A DNA stretch of 64,000 nt from Coptis chinensis. Lineage: Eukaryota > Streptophyta > Magnoliopsida > Ranunculales > Ranunculaceae. Location: contig CM027378.1 in the NCBI GenBank assembly GCA_015680905.1, positions 10,087,001 to 10,151,000 of the forward strand, in the 5' to 3' direction. The position numbers were made by a program, and so were the translations under genes. The notes under the pieces were generated by a model. It did not search any database and had not been told where the DNA came from. It saw nothing but the letters and a program-made list of their open reading frames with translations. Of the stretch, positions 22,827-32,580 are shown piece by piece. Position 1 is the stretch's first letter, and each line of letters begins with the position of its first letter.

Positions 22827-24705
22827 AAAGTTGCAACTACATCTGGAGATATGAGGAAAGCCCTCTGCGTTTACAAGTCAGTATCATTATGGCTGTGGAG
22901 GGTTTGCTTGTTGCAGCATACACTAGTTTTCATGATTTTGATTTTCATTCTCAAATTGTTGATCTGCATAATCATGCTTTCATGAAACTCATGCTTTCGC
23001 GAAGCAAAGCTTGTAAACATATTAGTCTTTTTGTGTTTGAAATATCAAATATCTTTAAGTCCTTAATATTAAATAAGAAAAAGTGAAGAACTATGGATTC
23101 ATCACAATGGGAACAGGTCACAGTCTATTACAAGATCTGCATTGAAGAAACAAACTATTGGTATCTGTTTCCTTGTCCTAGAAGAAAAAATATTTCTGTG
23201 GTGATTCATAGTCTTTTTATTCGTTATTTGTTTTTTCTGTAGGGAACTAAAACAAATAAATTATTTGAAATTTTCAAGTCTACATTTTTTCCCCTCAATG
23301 AACACATGTTTACACCACTACATTCTGTTCATTGCAGGAGTGCCATTGAGATGGTAGAGGCAGAATTAAGAGATTCTAGCAAAGACAATGAATCATCCAC
23401 CCGAGAATGCATCATCGGATCTATTTAAAGCTCCTTTAACTGACTGCTTGCTTAAGCAGGAAACTAACATTGTAATCTCTTTTAGCAGAACATTGTTAAA
23501 TCCAAGTTCAGTACATAATCATCCAAAGTAGTCATCCTTCTCATTTTCTGACCATGAAGGTTTTGACTTCATTTGCAGGTAAGGGTTGATCATATGACTT
23601 TAGCTTTGTCAAGGACGTTTAAATCGACAATAGTGGATACCATACAGTCACTGCCTCAACATCAACAGGTCGGTTCTGCTTAGTTTCCATCTAGTTATAA
23701 CTATGTCATACACTATATCTATTGTTTTCATCAGGTCAACTAAAATGTAATTGCAAAACCTAAATTCTACACATTTATAGCCCCTTGTAATTATATCCTT
23801 GCAACTTAAGTTCACTTGTAAAATTTATTAGCCTGGAAAAACTTGTAACCAAGTTCTTGCTCGTCATAAAGCTGTAAGGGAACAAACTTCTATATTATAA
23901 AAGGAATTCAGTTTTGCCCAGTTTTTAGCTGTCAAATACTCATTGATGGTTTCATGGTTACTGGTACGCTGAAAAACTTTAATTAGCCCTTCTTGTGCTT
24001 TCACATTATAACATTCAGGTTTTGTTTGTGAGTTACTCATACACTTGTCACTGCAGATCGTACTTTGTTCTATGGTGAAGCTTTTCCGTGGAACTAAGAA
24101 GGATACTATTGTTGGAGAGGTGTGCTCTCTTTCCTTATATTCATTTTTAGATTTTGAAGTGGCCATTAAGATACTCATTGCCTATTTTTGGTGCAGCTGA
24201 ATAGATCTTACATTGACTTGAGCAAATCAGCACAAATTCCTCCCGCCAGCTTCCTGAAATTTTCAAATATGTGTAGAGTGCACAATGACCAGGTGCTTGG
24301 AACACCACTCAACCTAATGATTTTTCTCATCTTCTAAAACACCGATATTCAGATCAGAATCGATTCAATTTGTGTGCATGACTCAATTACATAGTCATGT
24401 CGCGGCCTTGTTGAGTTGGGTGCGACCCCTATATTACAAGAGAAAACTAACAAATCCCACGCTGTTTGGTATGCAGGGAATTTTCAAAATGGGCCAATCT
24501 CGGGATGATAGATCAAAAAGAGTAACACTAAAAGTTGATGAATCAGACACCATGTTTGCCTTGCAGGTACGCATCAAAGTATTTCCAAGGCATCTTATGC
24601 TCAAATTATCAATCCCTTCATAGAAGTGAAACATTTTTCTTATATTTTTTGGAAATTCCTTTGGCTTCACAGGCAATTAGATTTTTTCGGAACTGTCTCC
24701 AGTAA
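22827..24705 (+). pseudogene. CDC6: Captured 3' half of a CDC6 replication-licensing gene (seven exons)
   Basis: Exons are 22827-22876, 23338-23471, 23579-23668, 24057-24119, 24197-24292, 24477-24566 and 24673-24705. All internal introns are GT...AG and phases agree. The reading runs KVATTSGDMRKALCVYK, SAIEMVEAELRDSS, VRVDHMTLALSRTFKS, IVDTIQSLPQHQQ, FSNMCRVHNDQ, RVTLKVDESDTMFALQ, AIRFFRNCLQ and TAA. This is the end of the AAA+ lid and the winged-helix domain of plant CDC6, which loads MCM helicase at origins. The Walker A and B exons are absent. One frameshift lies in exon 2 near 23400, where the frame changes before NASSDLFKAPLTDCLLKQET. Conservation is otherwise striking for a relic. Confidence 0.87.
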
Positions 24706-25458
24706 CCAGGAAATTTCTTCTTGAGCTGGATATGGTGGCTATTTGTTGCAATGTAGGCCATTACTTTCGACAATTCTTTTGGACTCACTAAGCGAGATGA
24801 GCTGCTGATAATCCATTGATTTCGGGAGCTAAACATTCTATAATGTAGTATAAGAAATTGTAATTTTTTTGTACTTCTATGTCATGTACATTGATTTTTA
24901 ATAAAAAAAGGGTATTGGTTATAGAACTTTGTTTGAGGTGGTTATGTGGTGTACGAATTGTTTTTATATTATAATCTTTAGCGACTATGCTTTAGTATTG
25001 GTTTATGCCGTTTTCAACCCCAAAGCTCGTCATTGTTGAGAATTAATGACACATTCTGCAACAATTTATAAGTGTAGGCCATTCTGAGAATTTAAAGCCG
25101 TTGGAAAAAAATTGGCTATACTGACCATTTTGAGTCGTCGAGAAAGTTGTCAATATTTGCAAAAGAAATTAGTTGTTGGCAACTCTGATGACTTTAAACC
25201 ATTGAAATATCTTGTTTAAGCCGACAATTTTGGGTCATCATGCTAACTGTTGGAATTCTTGACAAGCCTTAGTTGTCGTTCTGGGTCATAGTTGCAAACA
25301 GTCGCATAGGTGTCGCAGATGTGGAAGCATTGCCAACGGTTGTAGTGACAATTTTAACCCGTCAATGATGCATTTGTGACACCACCTTCGCTAATGACTT
25401 TTCTGACAGCCATAATTATCACGAAAGCCTTTTAGTGACAACTTTTAGCCATCGAATT
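24706..25458. other. CDC6 3' flank and right subterminal region of the CACTA element
   Basis: The first ~200 bases are probably captured CDC6 3' UTR. From about 24985 the sequence is a mosaic of short motifs such as gttgtc, gtcgtcg, ccgttgg and gacaatttt on both strands, typical of CACTA subterminal repeats. CCAACGGTT at 25333 is the inverse of a motif near the left end. Confidence 0.5.
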
Positions 25459-25478
25459 ATATCAAATTTTTGGTGGTG
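25459..25478 (-). repeat. Right terminal inverted repeat of the CACTA element
   Basis: Read inward on the minus strand it is CACCACCAAAAATTTGATAT. The fourth base is C where the left end has T, so the canonical CACTA tip has decayed to CACCA. It is followed by TGA at 25479-25481. Confidence 0.83.
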
Positions 25479-26698
25479 TGATGAGCGAAATAATGAACAT
25501 AAAATGCAAACTCATTCTCTTTCATTATAAGTGTTTTTAGGCCATTCAAATCACCTTGCATATTGCTGGCCCCATCATACCCTTGTCCACGCAGTCTAGA
25601 TATGCTTAACCCATACTTAGAGAACAACTCATCAATTGTCTTTTTAAGTGTTACTGCACTAGTTTCCTTAACATGCACAACTCCAAAAAATCTCTCAATC
25701 ACGCAACCTTTCTTGTCAACATAACGCAAAACAACTGTCATTTGCTCTTTAATTGATATATCACATGCTTCATCGACTAAAATAGCAAACAATGAGTTTC
25801 CATAATCCTTTAAAATAGCATTTGTAGTTTCCACAACAGCTACATTCACAATTTCTTTTTGTATATAAGGCGAGGTCAATTTTCAATTTTTAGAAGCATT
25901 ATCAAGAACGTTCTTAATGACTTCGTTATGATCTTTCAAAAATCATATAAGTTCAAGAAAATTTCCTTTACTGATCGATTCCTCTGATTCATCATGGCCA
26001 CGGAAAGCTAAACCTTGTCTCAAAAGAAACCTAATACAATCAGTTATTGCAGTTAGATATATTCGATAATCCTTTTGAACTTGGTCAGATTGTCTATCAA
26101 GAAATGTTTCGATATGGTGCTCTTGATTTAGCAATGCCCGTGCTGCCCTGTAAGCAATATTATGAGCACTATTTGGTCCTCCAACATGCTCTTTTAATTT
26201 GGCTTTCTTTTCCCAATTAGTAAACCCCTTGTAAGAAAAAACATCTCCACTTCCTTGTGCCCCCTAATCAGATTTAAAGAAATAACAATAGTGACAAAAT
26301 GCGGCAACTTTGTGAATACTATATTCCAACCAACTAAACTCTCCATACCACTCTTTTCGAAAGCGACGGTTCCTCTTGCCTATTGTCCTTGGAGGAAAAG
26401 TATGATTAGGCTGGCAAGGACCCCTAAGCAAATATGTTTTTCTCACTGAGTCACGATCATTGGGATGATAATCTGAAATCTTGTTCCTTAATCCAGGGTC
26501 TCCCGGAAGACTAGACAAGTCAAGTTCTTCACGATTTCCATATTAAACCCGCTTTGACGTAGGTTGTTCAACACCACCATCCTCAGTTTCTTGGTGACTT
26601 CGCTTTGAAGAGGATCCTACTTCAACACTAACAACATGATCTGTGTTACTAGTTGGTTGAGCGGGCAACGACTTTTCTTTGAGCAAATACTTTAGCAT
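25479..26698 (-). pseudogene. hAT-family transposase with zf-TTF and DUF4371 domains (ZMYM1-like), interrupted
   Basis: From the ATG at 26698 the frame reads MLKYLLKEKSLPAQP. A zf-TTF region follows (LPGDPGLRNKI, EWYGEFSWLEYS, AAFCHYCYFF, NWEKKAKLKEH), then DUF4371 (ATTNAILKDYGNSLFAILVD, GQGYDGASNMQGDLNGLKT), ending at FAH where the CACTA element enters. Four in-frame stops lie in this part (near 26545, 26266, 25947 and 25883). The RNase H-like core remainder and the hAT dimerisation domain would lie left of the window. The protein normally moves hAT elements and leaves 8-bp duplications. It is inactive here. Confidence 0.83.
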
Positions 26699-27375
26699 AG
26701 CTATTTAAACAATTAAAATAAACCACCAATCAATTTAATTGAAATTGCACGAATTAAAATAAACCACCAATAATATTTACAAAATAAAATAATAATCACA
26801 AACATATAAAAAATCTAAATAATATGGTTTATGAATCAGTACAAAAAGACGACAAAAAATTAAATAATATAAGGGTTACCTAGTTACCTCCACAAAACCA
26901 ATAAGTGTAAAGTTGTTTGTTTTTGTAGAAAAGTAGAAGACTTAAATTTAATATAGAGTAATAAGAGAATCGAGGAGAAAAGAAGTAGAGTAGGTGAGGG
27001 GATTTTTTTCTTTCTATTTTTTTTTAATAGATACAAGATGGTTTCTGTTTGGGTTTATATATGGGTGGATAAATACGAGATAAAGAGGAATACAAGTAGT
27101 ATTGGTTTTCTATTTGCTTTTTTGGTACTATTTGCTTTAACCAAATCAAATTTGTACATCAAGTACATCACATGACATCAGCATATCTCTTTTGTTTCCT
27201 CTCTCATGACTCATGAGCACATGCCGCACTTTTCTTTTTCTTTTTTGTCTTTTACTTACCACTTAGTAATTAGCACTTCCGCAGTTGCGCCATAACTAGT
27301 TTTTTTTTTTTTTTTTTTTTGGGTCAGGTGAGGGTACGCCAGGGTGTATGCTGGGACCCCCTGGCTCCGCCACTG
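26699..27375 (-). mobile_element. 5' end of the hAT element with terminal repeat
   Basis: The minus-strand tip at 27375 reads CAGTGGCGGAGCCAGGGGG, the well-known terminus of plant ZMYM1/DUF4371-type hAT elements. Between the tip and the transposase ATG lie AT-rich untranslated sequence, a run of about 20 T residues (27301-27320) and possible promoter sequence. The partner terminus lies beyond the left window edge, so the 8-bp duplication cannot be checked. Confidence 0.68.
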
Positions 27376-27411
27376 CTCTTTTGTGTTTAGTTTTAACTGG
27401 GTACGCCCGTC

Positions 27412-28066
27412 TAGTGGTGTCAAATGGGCACCCGGCCCTCAAACAATGAAGCCCTCATGTTTTGAGGGTCGGGCCAGCCCTACTCTCATTTACCTCGAGG
27501 GCCGGGTCAGGTCAGGCCAATGCTTAAATATCTAAGCCTTTACCCGTCCCTCAACCCTCTCAGGATGGCTTGAAGGCCGGGCTTGAGGGCCAAACATGAG
27601 GGCCGGATACTATGTTATACATTTGATTTATAAAATAAATTTAGAAACATTAGTTAAAAATAATAAAATCGAATGCATTTTACAATTAAACCTTCAAACT
27701 ATTAAAAAAACTTGTTAAAGTTGTATTAGTCAATTAAGATCAGTTAAATTTATTTCATAAAATATTATAATTAAATTATAAGGTTGGCAAACTTAATAGC
27801 TAAACGTTCTTTTAAGTGATTTTTAACATATTAATGCTAAAATGAAATATATTGTAAAAAAATTTATTAAAATATATGTAATAAATGTTGAGGGCCGGGC
27901 TTAAGGGAGAGCTTAAGTTTCAAAGTCTAGGTGCTTACCCTCTCCTCAAAGGCTTGAGGGCAGATCCGACCCAGCCCACGAATGTGTGAGGGCCTCATTT
28001 TAAAGGCTTTTTCAGCCCATAGACTGGGGCGGGCGGAGGGTTTTAGGGCCACTTTGACACCCCCAA
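27412..28066. mobile_element. hAT-type MITE, GAGGGCCGGG-rich, perfect target duplication
   Basis: The ends TAGTGGTGTCAAATGG and, inverted, TTGGGGGTGTCAAAGTGG form imperfect terminal repeats. A perfect 8-bp duplication CGCCCGTC flanks the element (27404-27411 and 28067-28074). Both arms contain ggcttgagggc/gccggg motifs around an AT-rich centre. It starts only 36 bp beyond the end of the hAT element. Confidence 0.85.
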
Positions 28067-29760
28067 CGCCCGTCACAAAAAGCCCAACGCAATATCTTGA
28101 CCAGGCACACCCGTAAGTCAATGGGCTGGACTAAAAACTTGATATCATGTCTTACCCGATAAACTGTTCAATCAATTAAATTTTACACCTACTTCTGTAC
28201 ATTTCCAACACCTAACTAAAATGTCCGTGGGCTGTGCTGTTACATGTACATTTAATTGTCTCAACGAAACACGTGTAACATTGAATCCATTCTATGGTTC
28301 CATCCAGATTGACTGTGTTGTCAGTTTTTCATCAACAGAAAAATTTCTGGGAAAGTCAAAGAAGAAAGCTGGTTAAAGAGTGGAACCAGTAAAGAGTACG
28401 CTATAAGTATCTCCGTTGCCCAATTCTAGGTGAACATAATTTAAGTTTTGCAATGTGAAAGATCTTGAATTAATGTCGCCATTTCTATTTTCTACCTTAT
28501 TATTTGTAACATACGGAAATAAGTGGACTGCTCTTGATAATGATGGTCCAACATATTGGAATATTGAGAATCAATTCACTAAGGTTATTATTATGTTGTC
28601 TAAATGAGAGTGATTTTTCAGTTTTGTTGTCTGACATATGGCTTGGCATCAATAAGTCTGAATGTACTATTTTTCTTTTTTTTGGTTCAATTGTTTGATT
28701 TCATACTAGTGCTGTAGTGCAGTACTGCAGTCTCTACGACTCGCTTCAAAAATGCACAAACTTGCCGTCAAAATAACGCCATTTGTAGAAGTTTATTTCT
28801 AAGCACATTTAGCTATTTTCCACAATAATTAGTCAATCACACGTGGTTTGAGTTCAAAAGGGAAATGATAAGAATAAAATGGTGAAAGCCAAAAGGCAAA
28901 AAGAAACGCAGCTTTTGATATCAACAATGTCAAAAAGAGGCATACATATGCCAATTGCTTTTGATGTTTTGCAATCGTATAGTATCCTCCTTGCCATAAA
29001 TTTGGGATTTATAGTGAATTGTGGATTCTTCTCGCGAATTTATTATATTCAAGAGCCATTTTCAGCATGTCAAACTCAAATAGGAATTGTCACATATTTA
29101 TGATGGGAAAAAGTTTTACACGATGATATTTTCGCTATCAATTTTCAATGAGAATATGCTGTTACATCTGAACACAATCATTACAAAGACAGAAGGGATA
29201 TACTGCTGGTCCCGGGACCAAATTACTCTATTGGTCTTAATAGGAATCATCTCCATCTTTAAATGACGATACCATCATCCAACTATTTCAACTGCCAACC
29301 AATCACGTCTACCTAGAAAACTAAAGGAAAAAGCTCACCTCATTAAACACTCACAAGTCACAGCCATCATACAAACAATTTATAAGCAAAGTCGTCCAAA
29401 CCCCCAAAACCCATTTCCAATGTGCCAGACTGCCAGCAAAGCATCCACTCATTTCCTCTAGTTTGACCCCCCAAAACCCAATATCATTTCTCAATTCTCA
29501 GCACTAGCTCTCTCTTTCTCTCTGTGTGTGTCAAACGCACCAGAAAAGAGAGATCTATACAAAAAAAACCCAACCGCTTCATTTTGAGGAGTGGTGACTG
29601 GTGAGAGAAAAAAACAAAAAAATTAAAACATACTTCTCCGGCTCTCCTCACCTCCACCTCTCTCCACTCCTCATTCAAACATAATAAATCTTCATTTGTC
29701 CACACCCCATCATTATTTAACCACACCCCAGCATTATCTAAACACCCCACAACAACAAAA
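28067..29760 (+). promoter_or_regulatory. Upstream region and probable 5' UTR of the KCS gene
   Basis: No other gene is seen. A TATA-like TTTATAA lies at about 29379, some 380 bases before the KCS ATG. It is followed by C/A-rich and CT-rich sequence, including gctctctctttctctc at about 29506, typical of plant 5' UTRs. The last 60 bases are A/C-rich up to acaaaaatgag at the start codon. The start of transcription is inferred. Confidence 0.4.
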
Positions 29761-31281
29761 ATGAGCGGTACGGCGGTGAACGGTGGAAGTATTCAGATCA
29801 AGCAAAGTAGGAGACTCCCAGATTTCCTACAAAGTGTGAATCTAAAATACGTGAAATTAGGTTACCACTACTTAATCACACATCTGTTAACCTTATTATT
29901 AATCCCACTAATCATCATCATCGTCATCGAAGGTGCCCAAACGAATCCAGAGGATTTAAAACAATTATGGTTCCATCTCCAATATAATCTAGTAAGTGTA
30001 ATAATATGCTCCATTTTTCTTGTATTTGGTTGCACATTTTATATCATGACTAGGCCACGTCCCATTTATTTAGTCGATTTCGCATGTTATCGTCCACCGG
30101 CTAATATGAAAGTACAGTTTTATCAATTTATGGAACATTCTAGACTTACTGGTGATTTTGACGAGTCTTCGTTAGAGTTCCAGAGGAAGATCTTGGAAAG
30201 GTCTGGATTAGGAGAGGAGACTTATGTGCCTGAGGCAATGCATTGTATACCGCCGCAGCCATCTATGGCCGCCGCTAGAAATGAGGCGGAGGAAGTTATG
30301 TTTGGTGCATTGGAGAATTTATTTGCTAATACTAAAATTAAGCCGAAAGATATTGGTATACTTGTGGTGAATTGTAGTTTGTTTAATCCTACTCCTTCGT
30401 TATCGGCTATGATTGTTAATAAGTATAAGTTGAGGGGGAATATAAGGAGTTATAATTTAGGTGGGATGGGATGTAGTGCTGGGGTTATTGCAATTGATCT
30501 TGCTAAGGATTTACTTCAGATTCATCGGAATACATATGCGGTTGTGGTGAGTACGGAGAATATTACTCAGAATTGGTATTTTGGGAATAAGAAATCGATG
30601 CTGATACCGAATTGTTTGTTTCGTGTTGGGGGTTCTGCGGTTTTGCTTTCTAATAAGTCGGTTGATAGGAGGCGAGCTAAGTATAAGCTTGTTCATGTTG
30701 TGAGGACACATCGTGGTTCAGATGATAAGGCGTTCCGTTGTGTGTATCAAGAACAGGATGGTGCTGGGAAAGTTGGTGTTTCGTTGTCTAAGGATCTTAT
30801 GGCAATTGCTGGTGGGGCTCTTAAGACTAATATCACCACTTTAGGTCCCCTTGTTTTGCCAATCAGTGAGCAGCTTCTGTTCTTTTCTACTTTGGTGATC
30901 AAGAAGTTGTTCAATGCTAAGATAAAGCCGTACATCCCAGACTTTAAGCTTGCATTTGATCATTTCTGTATACATGCGGGGGGGAGGGCTGTCATTGATG
31001 AGTTGGAGAAGAATCTGCAGCTACTACCTGTACACGTTGAGGCGTCTCGGATGGCTCTTCATCGGTTTGGGAACACCTCATCTAGCTCCATATGGTACGA
31101 GTTGGCTTACACTGAGGCCAAGGGAAGGATGCGTAAGGGCAACCGTGTCTGGCAAATCGCCTTTGGAAGTGGTTTTAAGTGTAACAGTGCGGTCTGGGAA
31201 GCTCTCCGATATGTGAAGCCGTCTCCCAACAGTCCATGGGAAGATTGCATCAATAGATATCCAGTGAAAACAGTTGACTAG
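29761..31281 (+). CDS. KCS4: 3-ketoacyl-CoA synthase, KCS4-like
   Basis: The gene is intronless and encodes 506 residues, the usual KCS length. The enzyme condenses malonyl-CoA with a long-chain acyl-CoA, the first and chain-length-determining step of very-long-chain fatty acid elongation in the ER membrane, supplying waxes and sphingolipids. Two membrane segments lie at about residues 37-57 and 75-95. The FAE1/type III polyketide-synthase-like domain follows. The catalytic triad is visible as Cys238 (GGMGCSAG), His405 (FCIHAGG) and Asn438 (RFGNTSSSS), and the motif [19 protein letters not shown] is intact. The start ([15 protein letters not shown]) fits the KCS4/9/17 group, and [19 protein letters not shown] and NPEDLKQLW favour KCS4. 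It is intact and the most secure gene in the window. KCS9 is the nearest alternative name. Confidence 0.95.
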   Translation: MSGTAVNGGSIQIKQSRRLPDFLQSVNLKYVKLGYHYLITHLLTLLLIPLIIIIVIEGAQTNPEDLKQLWFHLQYNLVSVIICSIFLVFGCTFYIMTRPRPIYLVDFACYRPPANMKVQFYQFMEHSRLTGDFDESSLEFQRKILERSGLGEETYVPEAMHCIPPQPSMAAARNEAEEVMFGALENLFANTKIKPKDIGILVVNCSLFNPTPSLSAMIVNKYKLRGNIRSYNLGGMGCSAGVIAIDLAKDLLQIHRNTYAVVVSTENITQNWYFGNKKSMLIPNCLFRVGGSAVLLSNKSVDRRRAKYKLVHVVRTHRGSDDKAFRCVYQEQDGAGKVGVSLSKDLMAIAGGALKTNITTLGPLVLPISEQLLFFSTLVIKKLFNAKIKPYIPDFKLAFDHFCIHAGGRAVIDELEKNLQLLPVHVEASRMALHRFGNTSSSSIWYELAYTEAKGRMRKGNRVWQIAFGSGFKCNSAVWEALRYVKPSPNSPWEDCINRYPVKTVD

Positions 31282-32384
31282 CTTGGCCTTTTTTCCCCAT
31301 TAGCAACTCCTCACCAGGACATTAGTTAGCAGCAATTCTTTCCAGCTGTGTGATTGCGTAACTTTTCGGTACTAAATTCATGTGTTCCTCTCTCTGATTT
31401 GATTTGATTTGATTAGGGAAGTTATAATAGTTGTTCTCTTTGTTGTTCTTTTCAATTAGCTTGTCTGTGGCAGGTGTTATGGATTCTTGAACTGTTGTTC
31501 CTGTATTCTAATGCTTTGAAATTTTTAAGCTGCATACTCATGAATTCATACAAATGTTAAGCATTCAATGACCAAAAATTTGTGTTATGTGATGCGAATG
31601 ATGTTACTTATTAAGAAGGGTTCATATAATTTTACTAACTCAATTGGATGGAATGAAGAGCTGTTCTGATTTGGATATAAGTCTTAATAATGTTCAATTT
31701 AACTGATAGAATATAAAGAGAAACCATTATAGTAGCACACACACACACACACGCACAGATTGTGAACTGGGATCCCAATTCGGAGCTCATCATGGCTGCA
31801 TGTCATTGAATAATATTGTACTAATACCATACAGCTAATGTGTTCTGTGAAAAGGAATAATCTTAAAAGAGGTTTCTTTTAAAACTTTAATGGATGTTGT
31901 GGTATATTGTGATGCTCCATGATTATGGCATATTGTGATGCTCTACAGAATTAGTCAAGAAAAAAAAGGTTAGCTTCTTCTTTGCAGTTGCGACTCAAAT
32001 GAGCTGTCAATTTACTCCATTTTCAGAAATTGAAATGGAGAGTCCTGAATAAATGTGAAACATGTCAGAGCTATTCATCTTTTTGACAGAGTTTCGGTTT
32101 ACATTATTCCTTCTCGCATATTTCCCAGTTTCTTCATCAATATCGTCTTTTGGTTCCTTTTGTTGCCTCCTCATTTTTGTAGATGTATTGTGCATGATGT
32201 ACAGCATCATTTTTGAGACCCTTGTGCCTTGTAGGAACCTGTGCAGTTGAAAGGCACAGATGCTGGCTAGGCTCACATTACTTAATGCGTTGCAGTTAAA
32301 GCTGAGCCTAGTCGTGCTCTGACTGCATTGGTAGGAAATATCTTCATTGTTCTGTCATTTTATTGTAGAATTGAATAGTATATA

Positions 32385-32580
32385 AGACACAATGTGCACA
32401 ATGCTGATCTTTGGCCTGCTAATTTCATTTTGCAAACCTGAGCTTAGGTGCTCTTTGACTGCATAAGTAGGAATGATAAACGTTGTTGATTAATTTTGTT
32501 TTTCATCTGAAGAGTGTATAATAAGACATAATGTGCACAATGCTGGTCTTTGGCCTGCTAATTTGATCTTACAGCTTGAA
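32385..32580 (+). repeat. Imperfect direct duplication of about 130 bp spacing
   Basis: The block aatgtgcacaatgctg...tctttggcctgctaattt occurs at about 32390-32430 and again at about 32528-32568, each preceded by ata-agaca. It is a local duplication in non-coding DNA, with no further copies seen nearby apart from a weaker one near 36005. Confidence 0.55.

Larger units (their letters stand above)
846..25478 (+). mobile_element. CACTA (En/Spm) transposon of 24.6 kb carrying captured host gene fragments
   Basis: The left end is CACTACCAAAAATTTGATTT and the inverted right end is CACCACCAAAAATTTGATAT. The first 19 positions differ at two. Both ends are flanked by the 3-bp direct repeat TGA, the duplication size of CACTA elements. 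Removing the element restores the reading frame of the interrupted hAT gene, which fixes both ends independently. Inside are a TNP1-like gene and a TNP2-like gene on the + strand, both broken. Fragments of P450, EF1-alpha, FTSH12 and CDC6 genes lie in the same orientation. Several MITEs and a solo LTR are later insertions. The element is inactive as it stands because both transposase genes carry stops and frameshifts. Confidence 0.87.

Noticed and set aside
28879..29103. Seventy-four-codon + frame upstream of KCS
   Set aside because: No domain, no homology recognised and AT-biased composition. Likely chance.
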